From: Paenibacillus larvae subsp. larvae
GTDB lineage: Bacteria > Bacillota > Bacilli > Paenibacillales > NBRC-103111
Length of the DNA: 64,000 bases
NCBI RefSeq assembly: GCF_002003265.1
Contig: NZ_CP019687.1
Location: 1,054,001 to 1,118,000, forward strand
Direction: 5' to 3'
The stretch's first letter is position 1; each line of letters starts with the position of its first letter. Under the pieces are notes generated by a model. It saw only the letters and a list, made by a program, of their open reading frames with translations. It did no database searches and was not told the DNA's origin. This document shows positions 1 through 9,200 of this stretch, one piece after another. The position numbers were made by a program, and so were the translations under genes.

Positions 1-467
1 CGGGACCATAGATTTTAATTAGTCCGCCAATATTATGTATACTTGTCCCGGGGTATATATGTTCCACATACCAAATGCGTTTCTGTGCATGTGTTAACGG
101 GTAGATCTTAGATTCGTTCAAGAATATGACCTCCTATTAGACTTCCTCTCAGCTTCCTGCATTCTACTCTTTGAGCAAATCCCGGTAAAAATGTCCGATT
201 GATAGAGTACAGTCATGAAAAAGGTGTCCTATCGATCATCCACTCTATTAGCAACTTGACGTTTGTCAAAAATAGTTATAGCATTATTTGTAATTTATAG
301 TTTATTATAGTGTACATTAGAATAATAAGTCAATTTACTGTTGTTTTCACAAAAGACAATATGTTAAATTTATCATTTTTTTGTATAATTATACGATTCA
401 ACGGAAATCTAAGTTATGAAATTAATTCAAACTTTTAATCCTTTTTTTATAATAGGAGAGATACTGC
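1..467 (+). promoter_or_regulatory. Upstream region of the loaP-like gene
   Basis: No gene is visible here on either strand. A good -10 hexamer TATAAT lies at 384-389, but no convincing -35 stands 17 bp upstream, so the promoter may need an activator. A ribosome binding site AGGAGAG at 454-460 precedes the ATG at 468. A short inverted repeat (CGGGAC at 1-6, GTCCCG at 45-50) sits at the very edge. The stretch 403-440 resembles an intergenic segment near 24.8 kb. Confidence 0.45.
411..429 (+). repeat. 19-bp direct repeat left of loaP
   Basis: AAGTTATGAAATTAATTCA here recurs at 1010-1028 with a single change (A to G at position 14). The two copies flank the loaP-like gene in the same orientation, 599 bp apart. 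Confidence 0.6.
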
Positions 468-998
468 ATGCTTTGGTATGTCCTTTTTGTTACGACAGGA
501 AAAGAAGATGTAGTCGGGAAGTATATTTCAAATTTTTGTAACCATTTATCTCTTCAATGTTTCATACCGAAAAAAGTCGTACCGGAATGCCATAAAGGAG
601 TGAGACGGGATGTGATTCGCGTGTTATTTCCAGGCTATATATTTATTCGGACAACTATGAGCTCCAACTTGTATTATTTGTTGAAAGAAATACCCAATTT
701 GCATTATCTCGTAAACAGCGGAGACCGGAAAAAGGACAAAAGCTGTGGATTTTACTCCGCCATTCCCGAGGAGGAAATGGAGTGGATTCGTGATTTGACC
801 GGAAACCGCGACACTATTGAGTACTCAGAAGTCAGTATCATTAACAAAAAGGTAAAAGTAATTTCAGGTCCACTAAAAGGAAAAGAAGCTATGATCAAAA
901 AAGTGGACAAAAGAAAAAGAAGGGCAAAGATCGAAGTTACCCTTCTTAATAAAACGAATTTAGTAGATGTGGGCATCAATATTCTATCCGTAACCTAG
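468..998 (+). CDS. loaP: LoaP-like NusG-family antiterminator
   Basis: A 176-residue protein of the specialised NusG type. The N-terminal half (about 1-105) is a NusG NGN domain starting with a W-Y-V-L-F-V-T-T-G-K strand, with the hallmark F-P-G-Y-I-F core near residue 53. The C-terminal part (about 128-170) is a KOW domain with V-I-S-G-P-L-K-G. LoaP proteins are known to prevent termination in very long antibiotic operons of Bacillus and relatives, acting with RNA polymerase and a hairpin in the leader. The obvious client is the 54-kb minus-strand synthase operon. The gene is not upstream of that operon but convergent with its 3' end, the stop codons being about 15 bp apart. It could instead be another RfaH/UpxY-type paralogue; the LoaP subfamily is inferred from context. 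Start chosen by the AGGAGAG site 7 bp upstream. Confidence 0.75.
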   Translation: MLWYVLFVTTGKEDVVGKYISNFCNHLSLQCFIPKKVVPECHKGVRRDVIRVLFPGYIFIRTTMSSNLYYLLKEIPNLHYLVNSGDRKKDKSCGFYSAIPEEEMEWIRDLTGNRDTIEYSEVSIINKKVKVISGPLKGKEAMIKKVDKRKRRAKIEVTLLNKTNLVDVGINILSVT

Positions 999-999
999 T

Positions 1000-1025
1000 A
1001 TCAATTTCAAAGTTATGAAATTGAT
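1000..1025. other. Short hairpin between convergent gene ends
   Basis: A perfect 10-bp inverted repeat (ATCAATTTCA / TGAAATTGAT, 6-nt loop) lies between the loaP stop and the last codons of the ACP gene. It is AT-rich and lacks a T-tract, so it is at best a weak terminator. Confidence 0.35.
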
Positions 1026-1028
1026 TCA
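1010..1028 (+). repeat. 19-bp direct repeat right of loaP
   Basis: AAGTTATGAAATTGATTCA, 18 of 19 identical to 411-429. It overlaps the last codons (E-S-I-S-stop) of the ACP gene on the other strand. A related inverted copy lies at 24701-24715. Confidence 0.6.
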
Positions 1029-1282
1029 CTAACGGCCTGCATTTTTTTCTGCACAAAGAGAGTGATAGAGGCCAGGTTTGAAAAGTTCTCATTTTCTATA
1101 AATAGCTCTTCATAACCGATGTCAATTCCGAATTCTGCTTCGATTTCGACCATGATTTTGATGAACTTGACCGATTGTATACCTAAATCCTCCAATCTAG
1201 TGTCATCATTTATAGTCACGTCAGGATTATCCAGATTTGAGGCAATCACGTGAGCAATTCGTTCTTTAACGTCTCGGTGCAT
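1013..1282 (-). CDS. Free-standing acyl carrier protein (FkbJ/ZmaD-like)
   Basis: An 89-residue acyl carrier protein. The phosphopantetheine serine is S37 in D-L-G-I-Q-S. In the zwittermicin and FK520 pathways a discrete ACP of this size carries glyceryl and then hydroxy- or methoxymalonyl units that a dedicated AT moves onto the PKS. Here the next gene upstream is an FkbK-like dehydrogenase and the second PKS subunit has an atypical AT, so hydroxymalonyl-ACP is the likely cargo. The gene follows the dehydrogenase by 28 bp with a strong AGGAGGAGG ribosome site and appears to be the last gene of the operon. The loading enzyme (FkbH type) and acyl-CoA-dehydrogenase-like partner (FkbI type) are not in this window. 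Confidence 0.8.
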   Translation of the reverse strand: MHRDVKERIAHVIASNLDNPDVTINDDTRLEDLGIQSVKFIKIMVEIEAEFGIDIGYEELFIENENFSNLASITLFVQKKMQAVSESIS

Positions 1283-1310
1283 GTTAACCTCCTCCTATTT
1301 GCCTGCATTA

Positions 1311-2168
1311 TCAATATTGATAAAAACCTTTTCCCGTCTTTCTACCCAGTACATTAGCATCAACCATTTTTCTAAGTAAAGGGCAGCATTTGAACTTGGG
1401 ATCCTGATAACTCTGGTAGAGCACATCCAGCGAGCGTACCACGGTATCCAATCCTATAAGATCAGCTGTCTCAAGCGGTCCCATCTTGTGTCCATAGCAT
1501 TTCTTGAATATGTTATCCACCTGCGCGGCATCCGCTACTCCATCTTGAACCACAAAGGCGGCCTCGTTCATGAACAGATGGGATATACGGTTGCTTACAA
1601 AACCCGGATAATCTTGCACTACAATCGCTTCTTTGTTCATGTTTTTTAGCAGTTTTACCGTCTGCCCCACACAGTCTTCAGAAGTGTGATATCCTTTAAT
1701 AACTTCTACTGTTCTTTTTAAATATGAGGGATTCATGAAATGAACCCCAATGACGTTTTCCGGCCTGCTTGTCGCTCCTGCAATTTTGGTTATAGAAAGA
1801 CAGGACGTATTCGCTGCGTAGTAGACATCCGTATCGCAAATTTCGTCTAACTGCTTGTACACACTTTCTTTACATTCCCAGATTTCAGGAACATTCTCAA
1901 TAATATTAGTGCAGTCCGAAACCTCTCCAATATTCGTTGTAAACCGGACATTCTTCATAGCCTCCTCTATGTCCACGAAAGGCAAATCCTTGTTTATCGT
2001 TCTAGCAAAGCGAAGTGTCTGTCTGATTTCTGATCTTGCCCGGGCAAGTGCATGCTCCGAAATGTCAACTAGTAAACATGGAATATGATGAAACAGAAAA
2101 TCAGCGGCCACGCATGTTCCCATGGTGCCCGCTCCGATAATTCCAACCCGCTGTCCTTTGTTACTCAA
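1311..2168 (-). CDS. 3-hydroxyacyl-CoA dehydrogenase family protein (FkbK/ZmaG-like)
   Basis: A 285-residue NAD-dependent dehydrogenase of the 3-hydroxybutyryl-CoA dehydrogenase family. The Rossmann motif G-A-G-T-M-G is at residues 12-17, the H-F-M-N-P substrate signature near residue 143, and the C-terminal helical domain ends in G-R-K-T-G-K-G-F-Y. In FK520 (FkbK) and zwittermicin (ZmaG) clusters such enzymes oxidise the glyceryl thioester on a free ACP on the way to alkoxy- or hydroxymalonyl-ACP. Position directly before the free ACP gene supports that role here. The start appears to be TTG at 2168, preceded by GGAGGAAG; the next in-frame ATG would remove the nucleotide-binding motif. General fatty-acid metabolism is the alternative, made less likely by the operon context. 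Confidence 0.8.
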   Translation of the reverse strand: MSNKGQRVGIIGAGTMGTCVAADFLFHHIPCLLVDISEHALARARSEIRQTLRFARTINKDLPFVDIEEAMKNVRFTTNIGEVSDCTNIIENVPEIWECKESVYKQLDEICDTDVYYAANTSCLSITKIAGATSRPENVIGVHFMNPSYLKRTVEVIKGYHTSEDCVGQTVKLLKNMNKEAIVVQDYPGFVSNRISHLFMNEAAFVVQDGVADAAQVDNIFKKCYGHKMGPLETADLIGLDTVVRSLDVLYQSYQDPKFKCCPLLRKMVDANVLGRKTGKGFYQY

Positions 2169-2199
2169 TATTTCTTCCTCCCTTTCTATGCCAGGTCTT

Positions 2200-5100
2200 T
2201 TAGGAACTGATTTCAGTTAAACCCTCAATGTATTCTACTTCCCCGGCGTTCATCTTGATGATTTTATCTGCAAGATAGAAATACCTGTCGTCGTGAGTAA
2301 TGGCTATAACACATTTCCCTCTTCGCTTTAATTCGGAAAGCAGATCCTCGTAGAAAAATTTGCGAAACTCAGGATCTTGATCGGCAGCCCATTCATCAAA
2401 TAGGCAGAATGGTTTATCCTCTAAGTAACTAATAAGCAGTGCAAGCCTCTTGCGCTGCCCGGTCGATAGATCAATTGTGCTGAACTTCCCGTCCACAATA
2501 TCCACCTTTTCTTGCATCTGCAAAAGCTCCAAATAAGTGTTAATTTGTTCTTCCTTACCCGCGGTTTCTATACCATAGATCCGCTTGAACAAGTAAAAGT
2601 CGCTGAATACATTTGAAAAATATTCTCCGATTTCAGAATGATCCAGCTCTTGCCCGTCAAGCAATATTGTTCCGTTCTTTGCCTTATAGAGCCCTGTGAG
2701 CAATTTGGCAAAAGTTGTTTTTCCGCTTCCATTCCCTCCTGTAATGAAGGTAATCTCTCCAATGCGGAATTCATAGCTGATCGGCCCGATACGGAAGCTC
2801 TCCTCACCGTTGTCATATTCATACTCAACGTTTTCCAGTGTAAACTTCTTAGAATATTCAACAATCGTTTGACGGGGATGTGAAATCTGGTCTACCTTAT
2901 GTTGGCTTGTGTTCTGAATCAGCTGATTTAGGCGGTTCCAACTGATGCGGATTTGAACAAGCTCCGGAATCACATCAAGCAATGCGTTGATGGGACCTGT
3001 CATGTACAGAAACACAAATACAAAAGTGCTTAACGTCACAGACTGAATATTGGTAAACAACACGGGAAAGACAAAAGCAATACCGCCGATTACCAGAACA
3101 AATAATAATTCACCCACGACAAATGCGTTTGTAAACTTGTAACCGGCCTTAATGTTTTTGGCCCGGAAATTTAGGTTGCTGTTATCCAGATCCGATGAAA
3201 AGTCATATCTCCTGCGGCGGCTTAAACTTAATTCCTTAAACCCTTGAACCAAATCATTTATATAACTGAAAAAGTGATTTTGAATATCCCGGCTTTGTTC
3301 CCAAAGTGTGTCAGCCGACCGCGCCATCAGGAAGTAAATAACGGACGCCAGAACGAGAATGGACACGGAAACAAGAAGCCCGCCAAAATTAACAATGCTT
3401 AAATAAACTAAACAGAACAGCACGGTTACAAGATTCGTCATCGCACTGACAGCAATACTCGGCAAATGGCTGACTAGCTCCGTATCTCCTTTCAATACGG
3501 CGTAAATTTCGCCCCTGTCTATTTTCTCAAACTTGTAGAATGGGGTGTGCAGCAGATTTTGAATGAGCTTGGACCTTTTCTCATACACCAGATTATGGGT
3601 CAATTCAATCATCTTATTCCGAATGAGCTTCTGACCGGCCACGTAAAACAGAATACCCAGACCATAATACAACAACAGTCCCAAGTTAACTTGGTCAACT
3701 TTCTTTAACGCTTCAACAACCGAGAAGATGACTATGGCATTACCAAATCCGCTGATAAAGCTTAATATAAACAAAGGAATTAACGCTTTCTCTTTCTTTT
3801 TGGGAAAAACATAAACTATAAACATATAAAACGCGAACAAAAATACAGCTCCCGCAACCGAAAATACAGCCGGCAGCAAACTGAATGGTGCCCAAACCTG
3901 CATGAAGTCCCAAGACAAACCCATAAACAGTACCTCGGGAATGCAGGTTAAGCAATAGGCAATAAAAGATAACAAAGCAATCGTGACGATCACATGCGCG
4001 ATATGCTTACGTGTAAAGCTGGAAAGCGTTCTCTGGCGTTTTGCAAAGTCCATTAGAGCCATTCCCAATAGAAAAGCAAAAGTCAAACCAAGGATAACCG
4101 AAACAATAAAAATTGCCGTGGCCAAACGGTCCATATCCTGGAACATGTCCGACTCAAGCGGCTCGGGGGCTTTCCCCTGAAGAATTGCAGCTATTCCGTT
4201 TCCGATCACCTCTGTATAATCGGAATTCAAATTCGCCAAAACGGCAATTCCGATTTCTTCTCCTGGCAAAAGGACGAGTTGGGACGAGTAGTTTGGATTA
4301 CTTCCCGAATGGGAAAGCATGCCGCTCCCCAGTTGATACACCGACCATCCCGCTGCGTAAGACGAGCCGTCCTCGGCGGGTGGAACCGTCCGATCCGGAG
4401 AATGAGATTGGCCAATGAGACGATTTATTCCTCCATCCCCACTTCCAAGCTGGATCTGCAGCCATTTACTCATGTCGTTAGCGTTAGTAATGAAATATCC
4501 CGCCGGTGTATCCCCGCGATACATCGGAGCGTTATAAGTCAAGGATTGCATAAATCCATGCTTGTATCCATCAGCCATGTCCCTTCCGGCGGTTTCTTGC
4601 CTGAACAAGAAGGTTTCTTTTAATCCGAGCGTATCCAATACGTGAGTGCGGACGTAAGTTTCAAATGATGAACCTGTCACTTCTTCAATAACCAGGCCTA
4701 ATACGTCATAGTTTATAGTTGCATATTGAAACTGTTCTCCAGGATAGAAATCAAGCTCACGATTCACCAGATTTTTTACCGTACGTTGTAAACTGTCATC
4801 CCCGTCACCCTGAGGAATATCTTTGATCGTTTCAAACGGAATCCCGCTTGTATGGTGAAGCAATTGTTCCAATGTAATGTCAACATCACCGTCAATTTTT
4901 TCGCCTTGATGCTCTCCCTTGAAATGCATCTTGAACCAGGGCAAATAGGCCGAAACCGGATCGCTCAAGCGGATGATGCCCTGGTCTTGTAATTGAAGAA
5001 CGGCCAGACCGGTGAATGCTTTACTGGTGGAACCCAATTCAAACAGCGTTCTTCCTGTCACGGGCCGCTTATTGTTCAGACCGGCGTATCCGAACCCTTT

Positions 5101-5307
5101 CTGATACAACGTACTATCTTTTCCGCTGATCACGACAGACAAGCCAGGGATACCTGCTTTGTCCATCTGCTCTTCAATCCACCGTTCCATCTTATCTAAC
5201 GGAAGTTGACTTTTCGAAATTTGAGCGTTGGCCGGAGCTGTACTAAATGTGAACAACACTAGCAAACACAAGAAAATAACCTTTTTTATCATTCTCATCA
5301 TGTTCAT
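2200..5307 (-). CDS. ZmaM-like fusion: periplasmic D-peptidase + ABC exporter
   Basis: About 1,035 residues. An N-terminal signal peptide (likely cleaved after A-N-A) leads into a beta-lactamase-like serine hydrolase with the S-T-S-K nucleophile motif near residue 93, a catalytic tyrosine in F-Q-Y-A-T-I-N-Y, and a late H-S-G-S. Three membrane helices follow (about 400-525), then a six-helix exporter domain and an ATPase with Walker A G-G-N-G-S-G-K-T-T (about 860), signature L-S-T-G-Q-R-K-R and Walker B C-L-F-D-E. This arrangement is the type III prodrug-activation enzyme known from zwittermicin (ZmaM), related to ClbP and XcnG: the intermediate is exported and an N-acyl-D-Asn cap removed outside the membrane. 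The start at 5307 is preferred over 5328 because GAGGGAG lies 6 bp upstream of it. It overlaps none of the preceding gene when started there. Confidence 0.85.
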   Translation of the reverse strand: MNMMRMIKKVIFLCLLVLFTFSTAPANAQISKSQLPLDKMERWIEEQMDKAGIPGLSVVISGKDSTLYQKGFGYAGLNNKRPVTGRTLFELGSTSKAFTGLAVLQLQDQGIIRLSDPVSAYLPWFKMHFKGEHQGEKIDGDVDITLEQLLHHTSGIPFETIKDIPQGDGDDSLQRTVKNLVNRELDFYPGEQFQYATINYDVLGLVIEEVTGSSFETYVRTHVLDTLGLKETFLFRQETAGRDMADGYKHGFMQSLTYNAPMYRGDTPAGYFITNANDMSKWLQIQLGSGDGGINRLIGQSHSPDRTVPPAEDGSSYAAGWSVYQLGSGMLSHSGSNPNYSSQLVLLPGEEIGIAVLANLNSDYTEVIGNGIAAILQGKAPEPLESDMFQDMDRLATAIFIVSVILGLTFAFLLGMALMDFAKRQRTLSSFTRKHIAHVIVTIALLSFIAYCLTCIPEVLFMGLSWDFMQVWAPFSLLPAVFSVAGAVFLFAFYMFIVYVFPKKKEKALIPLFILSFISGFGNAIVIFSVVEALKKVDQVNLGLLLYYGLGILFYVAGQKLIRNKMIELTHNLVYEKRSKLIQNLLHTPFYKFEKIDRGEIYAVLKGDTELVSHLPSIAVSAMTNLVTVLFCLVYLSIVNFGGLLVSVSILVLASVIYFLMARSADTLWEQSRDIQNHFFSYINDLVQGFKELSLSRRRRYDFSSDLDNSNLNFRAKNIKAGYKFTNAFVVGELLFVLVIGGIAFVFPVLFTNIQSVTLSTFVFVFLYMTGPINALLDVIPELVQIRISWNRLNQLIQNTSQHKVDQISHPRQTIVEYSKKFTLENVEYEYDNGEESFRIGPISYEFRIGEITFITGGNGSGKTTFAKLLTGLYKAKNGTILLDGQELDHSEIGEYFSNVFSDFYLFKRIYGIETAGKEEQINTYLELLQMQEKVDIVDGKFSTIDLSTGQRKRLALLISYLEDKPFCLFDEWAADQDPEFRKFFYEDLLSELKRRGKCVIAITHDDRYFYLADKIIKMNAGEVEYIEGLTEISS

Positions 5308-5317
5308 ATCAGCTCCC

Positions 5318-6259
5318 TCAGGCCGCAAAGCTTTCTTTCAAGGAAGCGAATGCCTGCTCATCTGCCTCCGCCGCCTCCTTCATAAGCCGCCAAGCGGATT
5401 CATTTGGTTCTTTTCCGGTCATCATCGCTTTCAAATACACATTTCGGATCAACAAGGCCTTATGTACATAATTTTCCAGATAATCAAGAGTTTTTCCTCC
5501 ATGTCCCATCCATTCCAAAAAGCGTTTGATCAGATAGCGGGAACCGGCAAGAAATGACCACGTATCACTATGATAGTCGCAGGCTTTCATGAAACTTCCA
5601 TACAATTCATTCCAGTCAATGGTATTGTTCCAAAAACGTTCGTAGGCATCTGTATGATTATTGGACCTTCTAATATCTTCTAGGAACGCCTGCCATAAAT
5701 GCTCGCGATCAAAGATAAGCGGCTTATCCTTCTGGTATTCGAGAAATTGGATATACCGGTTCTCATCTGCCATATCTTCCATAGAATCGCGAACTTTATG
5801 TGCATCCACCCAACCGATATATTCCGGAAACAAATCATGAATATGGAACTGAAAGTTTTCGTAGTTATGTTTGACTTTATTTACGTATAAGGAGTGAAGC
5901 GTATTCGGTTCCAACGTACCCTCATGCACCGCATAATCCAGATTTTCCCGATAAACCCAAAGCAGTGCAGATTGTGATTCCTTCATCTCAAGCAGGGACG
6001 CCAGTACTTCCTCGGGCTGACCGTAATAGGTCGTTTGGATATCAAGAGGGACCCAGGACAAATCGTCCGTGAGCCCCTTGCTGTCATAAGTCCATATCGT
6101 TTCGCCTACAGTAGCCACATGTTCCATGACATCTTTAATATCTTCATGCACGTTATAACATAAGCTTTCGGTGGGGAAACCATGCCTTTTTAATTCCATC
6201 AGATAATTTATTTTCCGACACTCAAAATACCAGGCTTCGCATTGGAATTGCTTGTCCAT
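5318..6259 (-). CDS. Free-standing BtrH-like acyltransferase paralogue
   Basis: A 313-residue protein I do not recognise by name. Its layout parallels the C-terminal extension of the neighbouring NRPS: an N-terminal cysteine (C7, in F-Q-C-E-A), a strand A-L-L-W-V-Y, an H-S-L-Y-V segment matching H-T-W-L-V in the NRPS tail, and a helical C-terminal half. In butirosin biosynthesis BtrH moves an acyl group from a carrier protein onto an amine. The likely role here is to help attach the terminal polyamine during chain release, or to act on a second amine. The gene starts 15 bp after the NRPS stop with AGGAG about 9 bp before ATG, so it is co-translated with it. Function is inferred; the similarity between the two proteins is seen by eye only. 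Confidence 0.55.
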   Translation of the reverse strand: MDKQFQCEAWYFECRKINYLMELKRHGFPTESLCYNVHEDIKDVMEHVATVGETIWTYDSKGLTDDLSWVPLDIQTTYYGQPEEVLASLLEMKESQSALLWVYRENLDYAVHEGTLEPNTLHSLYVNKVKHNYENFQFHIHDLFPEYIGWVDAHKVRDSMEDMADENRYIQFLEYQKDKPLIFDREHLWQAFLEDIRRSNNHTDAYERFWNNTIDWNELYGSFMKACDYHSDTWSFLAGSRYLIKRFLEWMGHGGKTLDYLENYVHKALLIRNVYLKAMMTGKEPNESAWRLMKEAAEADEQAFASLKESFAA

Positions 6260-6274
6260 CGTATCCCACTCCTA

Positions 6275-9200
6275 TTATTTTATGAGTTCTTTTGCATACT
6301 CGGTTTCAAGCTGTTCGATTACCTTTAACCGGCTAATCGCTTCTGCTACAGCCTGTTGATTGTATATGGAAGAAAAGTGATATTTGGCGACAACTGTACG
6401 AACCATTTCCCAGTTTTTGATAATATCGGAGATAAGCTGATCCCCTTTCCATTCATCACCGAACAAGCTGCGAACCTTAAAGCGCTCCACGCGCTTGCCA
6501 TTAATGACATCATTGAGAGATTCTAAATACTCCGGTGCTTTTCTCTCCAGAGCTTCCGGATGAAGGGCTATTGCCTCAAAATCGTCAATAAACAACATCA
6601 GCTGCTCAAGAGATTTCTCAACGGATCCTTTGTTTTGGACATAGCTGTCCAGTAAAAAATCCGTATAATGTTTGCTGCGGTCGTGGAAATCCTCATGTCC
6701 GTCCCCGCATCCAGTATCCAAATAGAATTCGTAATAGGTCGGTTCATCCGGATGCTGTTCCGAAAACTGCTCCACGTAACCGTTATAAGCAGAAGCAATC
6801 TCTTCAAAACTCACCGTTCTCTTCCCGTATGACAACTGGTCGTTATGAGCCTGCTCGATGATAGTGAATTCCAGAAGGGCTGTATCATAACCGTAAACTA
6901 GCCACGTATGAGGATAATGTTCCTTTTGATATTTGTCTGCCCTCAGGGAAGAGTAGAAACAATCGACCCAGATAATAACCGGACGCTTGATAGAGATGGC
7001 ATGCATGATGTCCTCTACAATTTGTCTGCTGCGTATTTTCGTTTCCATGCCGATTTGCTGTTCCTCCAGTATTGTTTCAATTGCTTTCAGCTGAATATAC
7101 TCAATGTTTAGTTTTTGGAAATTCTGTTCGTAGGCATATACGCCAAGGTCATTGATTATTAGATCAACAGCATTCCTGTTGAAATGTTTCATGACCGCAA
7201 AAGCCGAATTATAGAAGCAATTCTTATAAAAAATATCATTAAACGGTTCCATGGGAGTAAGGATGTATTGTTCAGCCATTTCTCCGGTTTCTCCAGCCGC
7301 TACAAATTCGTCATTCAGGTGGAGAATATGTTTCTCTTCCCGCACATCATTTTTATCCGTTTGCAAGCGTACAGCCAATTGGCGGATCGTATTGTGTTCA
7401 AACAAATTAATACCGGATTTAAATAATCCCCTTTTTTCCAGCTCCACTTCCAGCTTTATGATCAAAAGGGAATTACCGCCGTGCTGGTAGAAATCATCAT
7501 TAACATCAACTTTTTCTACACCTAGAACATCCCGCCAGACACTTGCGATTCTTTCTTCAAGTTCATTGGCCGGTTCATCGTGGACAACAACAGCATCCTC
7601 CTGCTCCGCCAGATTCCGTAGTGCTTTCTGGTCTATCTTCCCATTGGGCGTTAGCGGCAGGTTCTCCAATCTGATGAATCTCGAAGGAATCATGTAATGA
7701 GGCAGCAGGTTTTCCAAATGAAGTGACAAATCCTTTCCGTCAAGCTCCATACTGCCGACATAATAGCAAACCAGATTCGTTGTTTCCTGCTCCCTTCTTG
7801 CCACAACAACAACCTGGTCAATCCCCTGTTTTTGCAGAAGTGCTCTTTCAATTTCACCTGTCTCAACCCTGTAACCCCGCACCTTAACCAAATGATCACT
7901 GCGGCCGAGAAATTCAATGCTGCCGTCCGGCAAATATCGCCCTATATCCCCGGTTTGATAATGAATTTTTCCGGATAGCTTGTCCCGTACAAATTTCTTT
8001 GCTGTTTCCTCATTATTATGGAAGTAACCTTGGGTTACGTTTTTTCCGCTTATGTAGATGTCCCCCGGGAGTCCTACACTGCACAAATGGCCATTTGGGT
8101 CTTTGATCCATACTTGATTGTTGGCAATTGGTTTGCCAATAGGGATTTCACGCATCTCCTCAATAGACCCTTCAAGGTGATAACTGGTAACCCATATTGT
8201 TGTTTCCGTTGGTCCGTACATGTTGTGAATTTCCGCCTGGGTGAAGTGTTCTTTAATTTGTTTTGCCAGTTTTACACTCCAGGACTCACCGCCCAGCATA
8301 ATCAAACGCACATGTTGAAAATGAAAAGTACGGGTATTGCCATAATGATTGAGCAGAAGTACAGCTTGATTCATAAGTGTCGGCACAGAATGCCAAACGT
8401 GAATTTGCTGTTGGCTGATATAATTTAATAGCTCCCTGGGAGCGTGCAGCATTTTTGCATCCACAATATGCAGCGTAGCCGAACTTAAGAGTGCTCCAAA
8501 TATTTCGAAAACGGAAATGTCAAAGCAGATAGATGTTACCAGCATCATATTATCGTCCGGACCTAAACCAAAGTGGTTGATACTCCACTGTATAAAATTG
8601 GATACATTTTCATGTGTCACCATTACTCCCTTGGGCAGACCGGTCGAGCCGGACGTGTACATGACATACATCAAGTCGCCTGCATGACTATTTCCGGAGA
8701 GATTTTCAGTCGGCTGTTGCATGATGTCACCCTCGTTGTAAATGATGATGCCTGGCTTTTTCAGCAGCATACCTTGAGCATTGTCAGGCTGAGATAGTGA
8801 AATCAGTACTTCAATATCTGAATCAGCATTCAGAAGTTCAACTGATTGACCGACCCCATCGACCATTAGCATGCGAATACCGGAATGGCGCATAATATGC
8901 TGCTTTCGATGCAGTGGATATTCCGGGTCAATCGGTACGTAACACCCTCCCGCCTTGAGTATTCCGAGCATTGCGGTAATCATATTTGCGTTTCGGCCTG
9001 CACTTAAGCCAACCGGTTCGTTGGTTTTGATGCCGGCCTTTGCCAATAAACGCGCTACCTGATTGGCTTTCTCATTCAGTTCTTGATAGGTAATGACTTG
9101 ATCTCTGTGTACCAGTGCCACAAGATGCGGCTTTTTCCTCACCCTTTCTTCAAAGCATTCGTGTATGGTTCCACAGGTTAAAGGCATATCGGTATCATTA

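Noticed and set aside
1-50. CGGGAC ... GTCCCG inverted repeat at the window edge
   Set aside because: Six base pairs over 38 bp is too weak, and the flank is missing.
1311-2168. Reading the dehydrogenase as a housekeeping fatty-acid gene
   Set aside because: Tight spacing with a free ACP and the synthase operon makes extender-unit biosynthesis the better explanation, though not proven.
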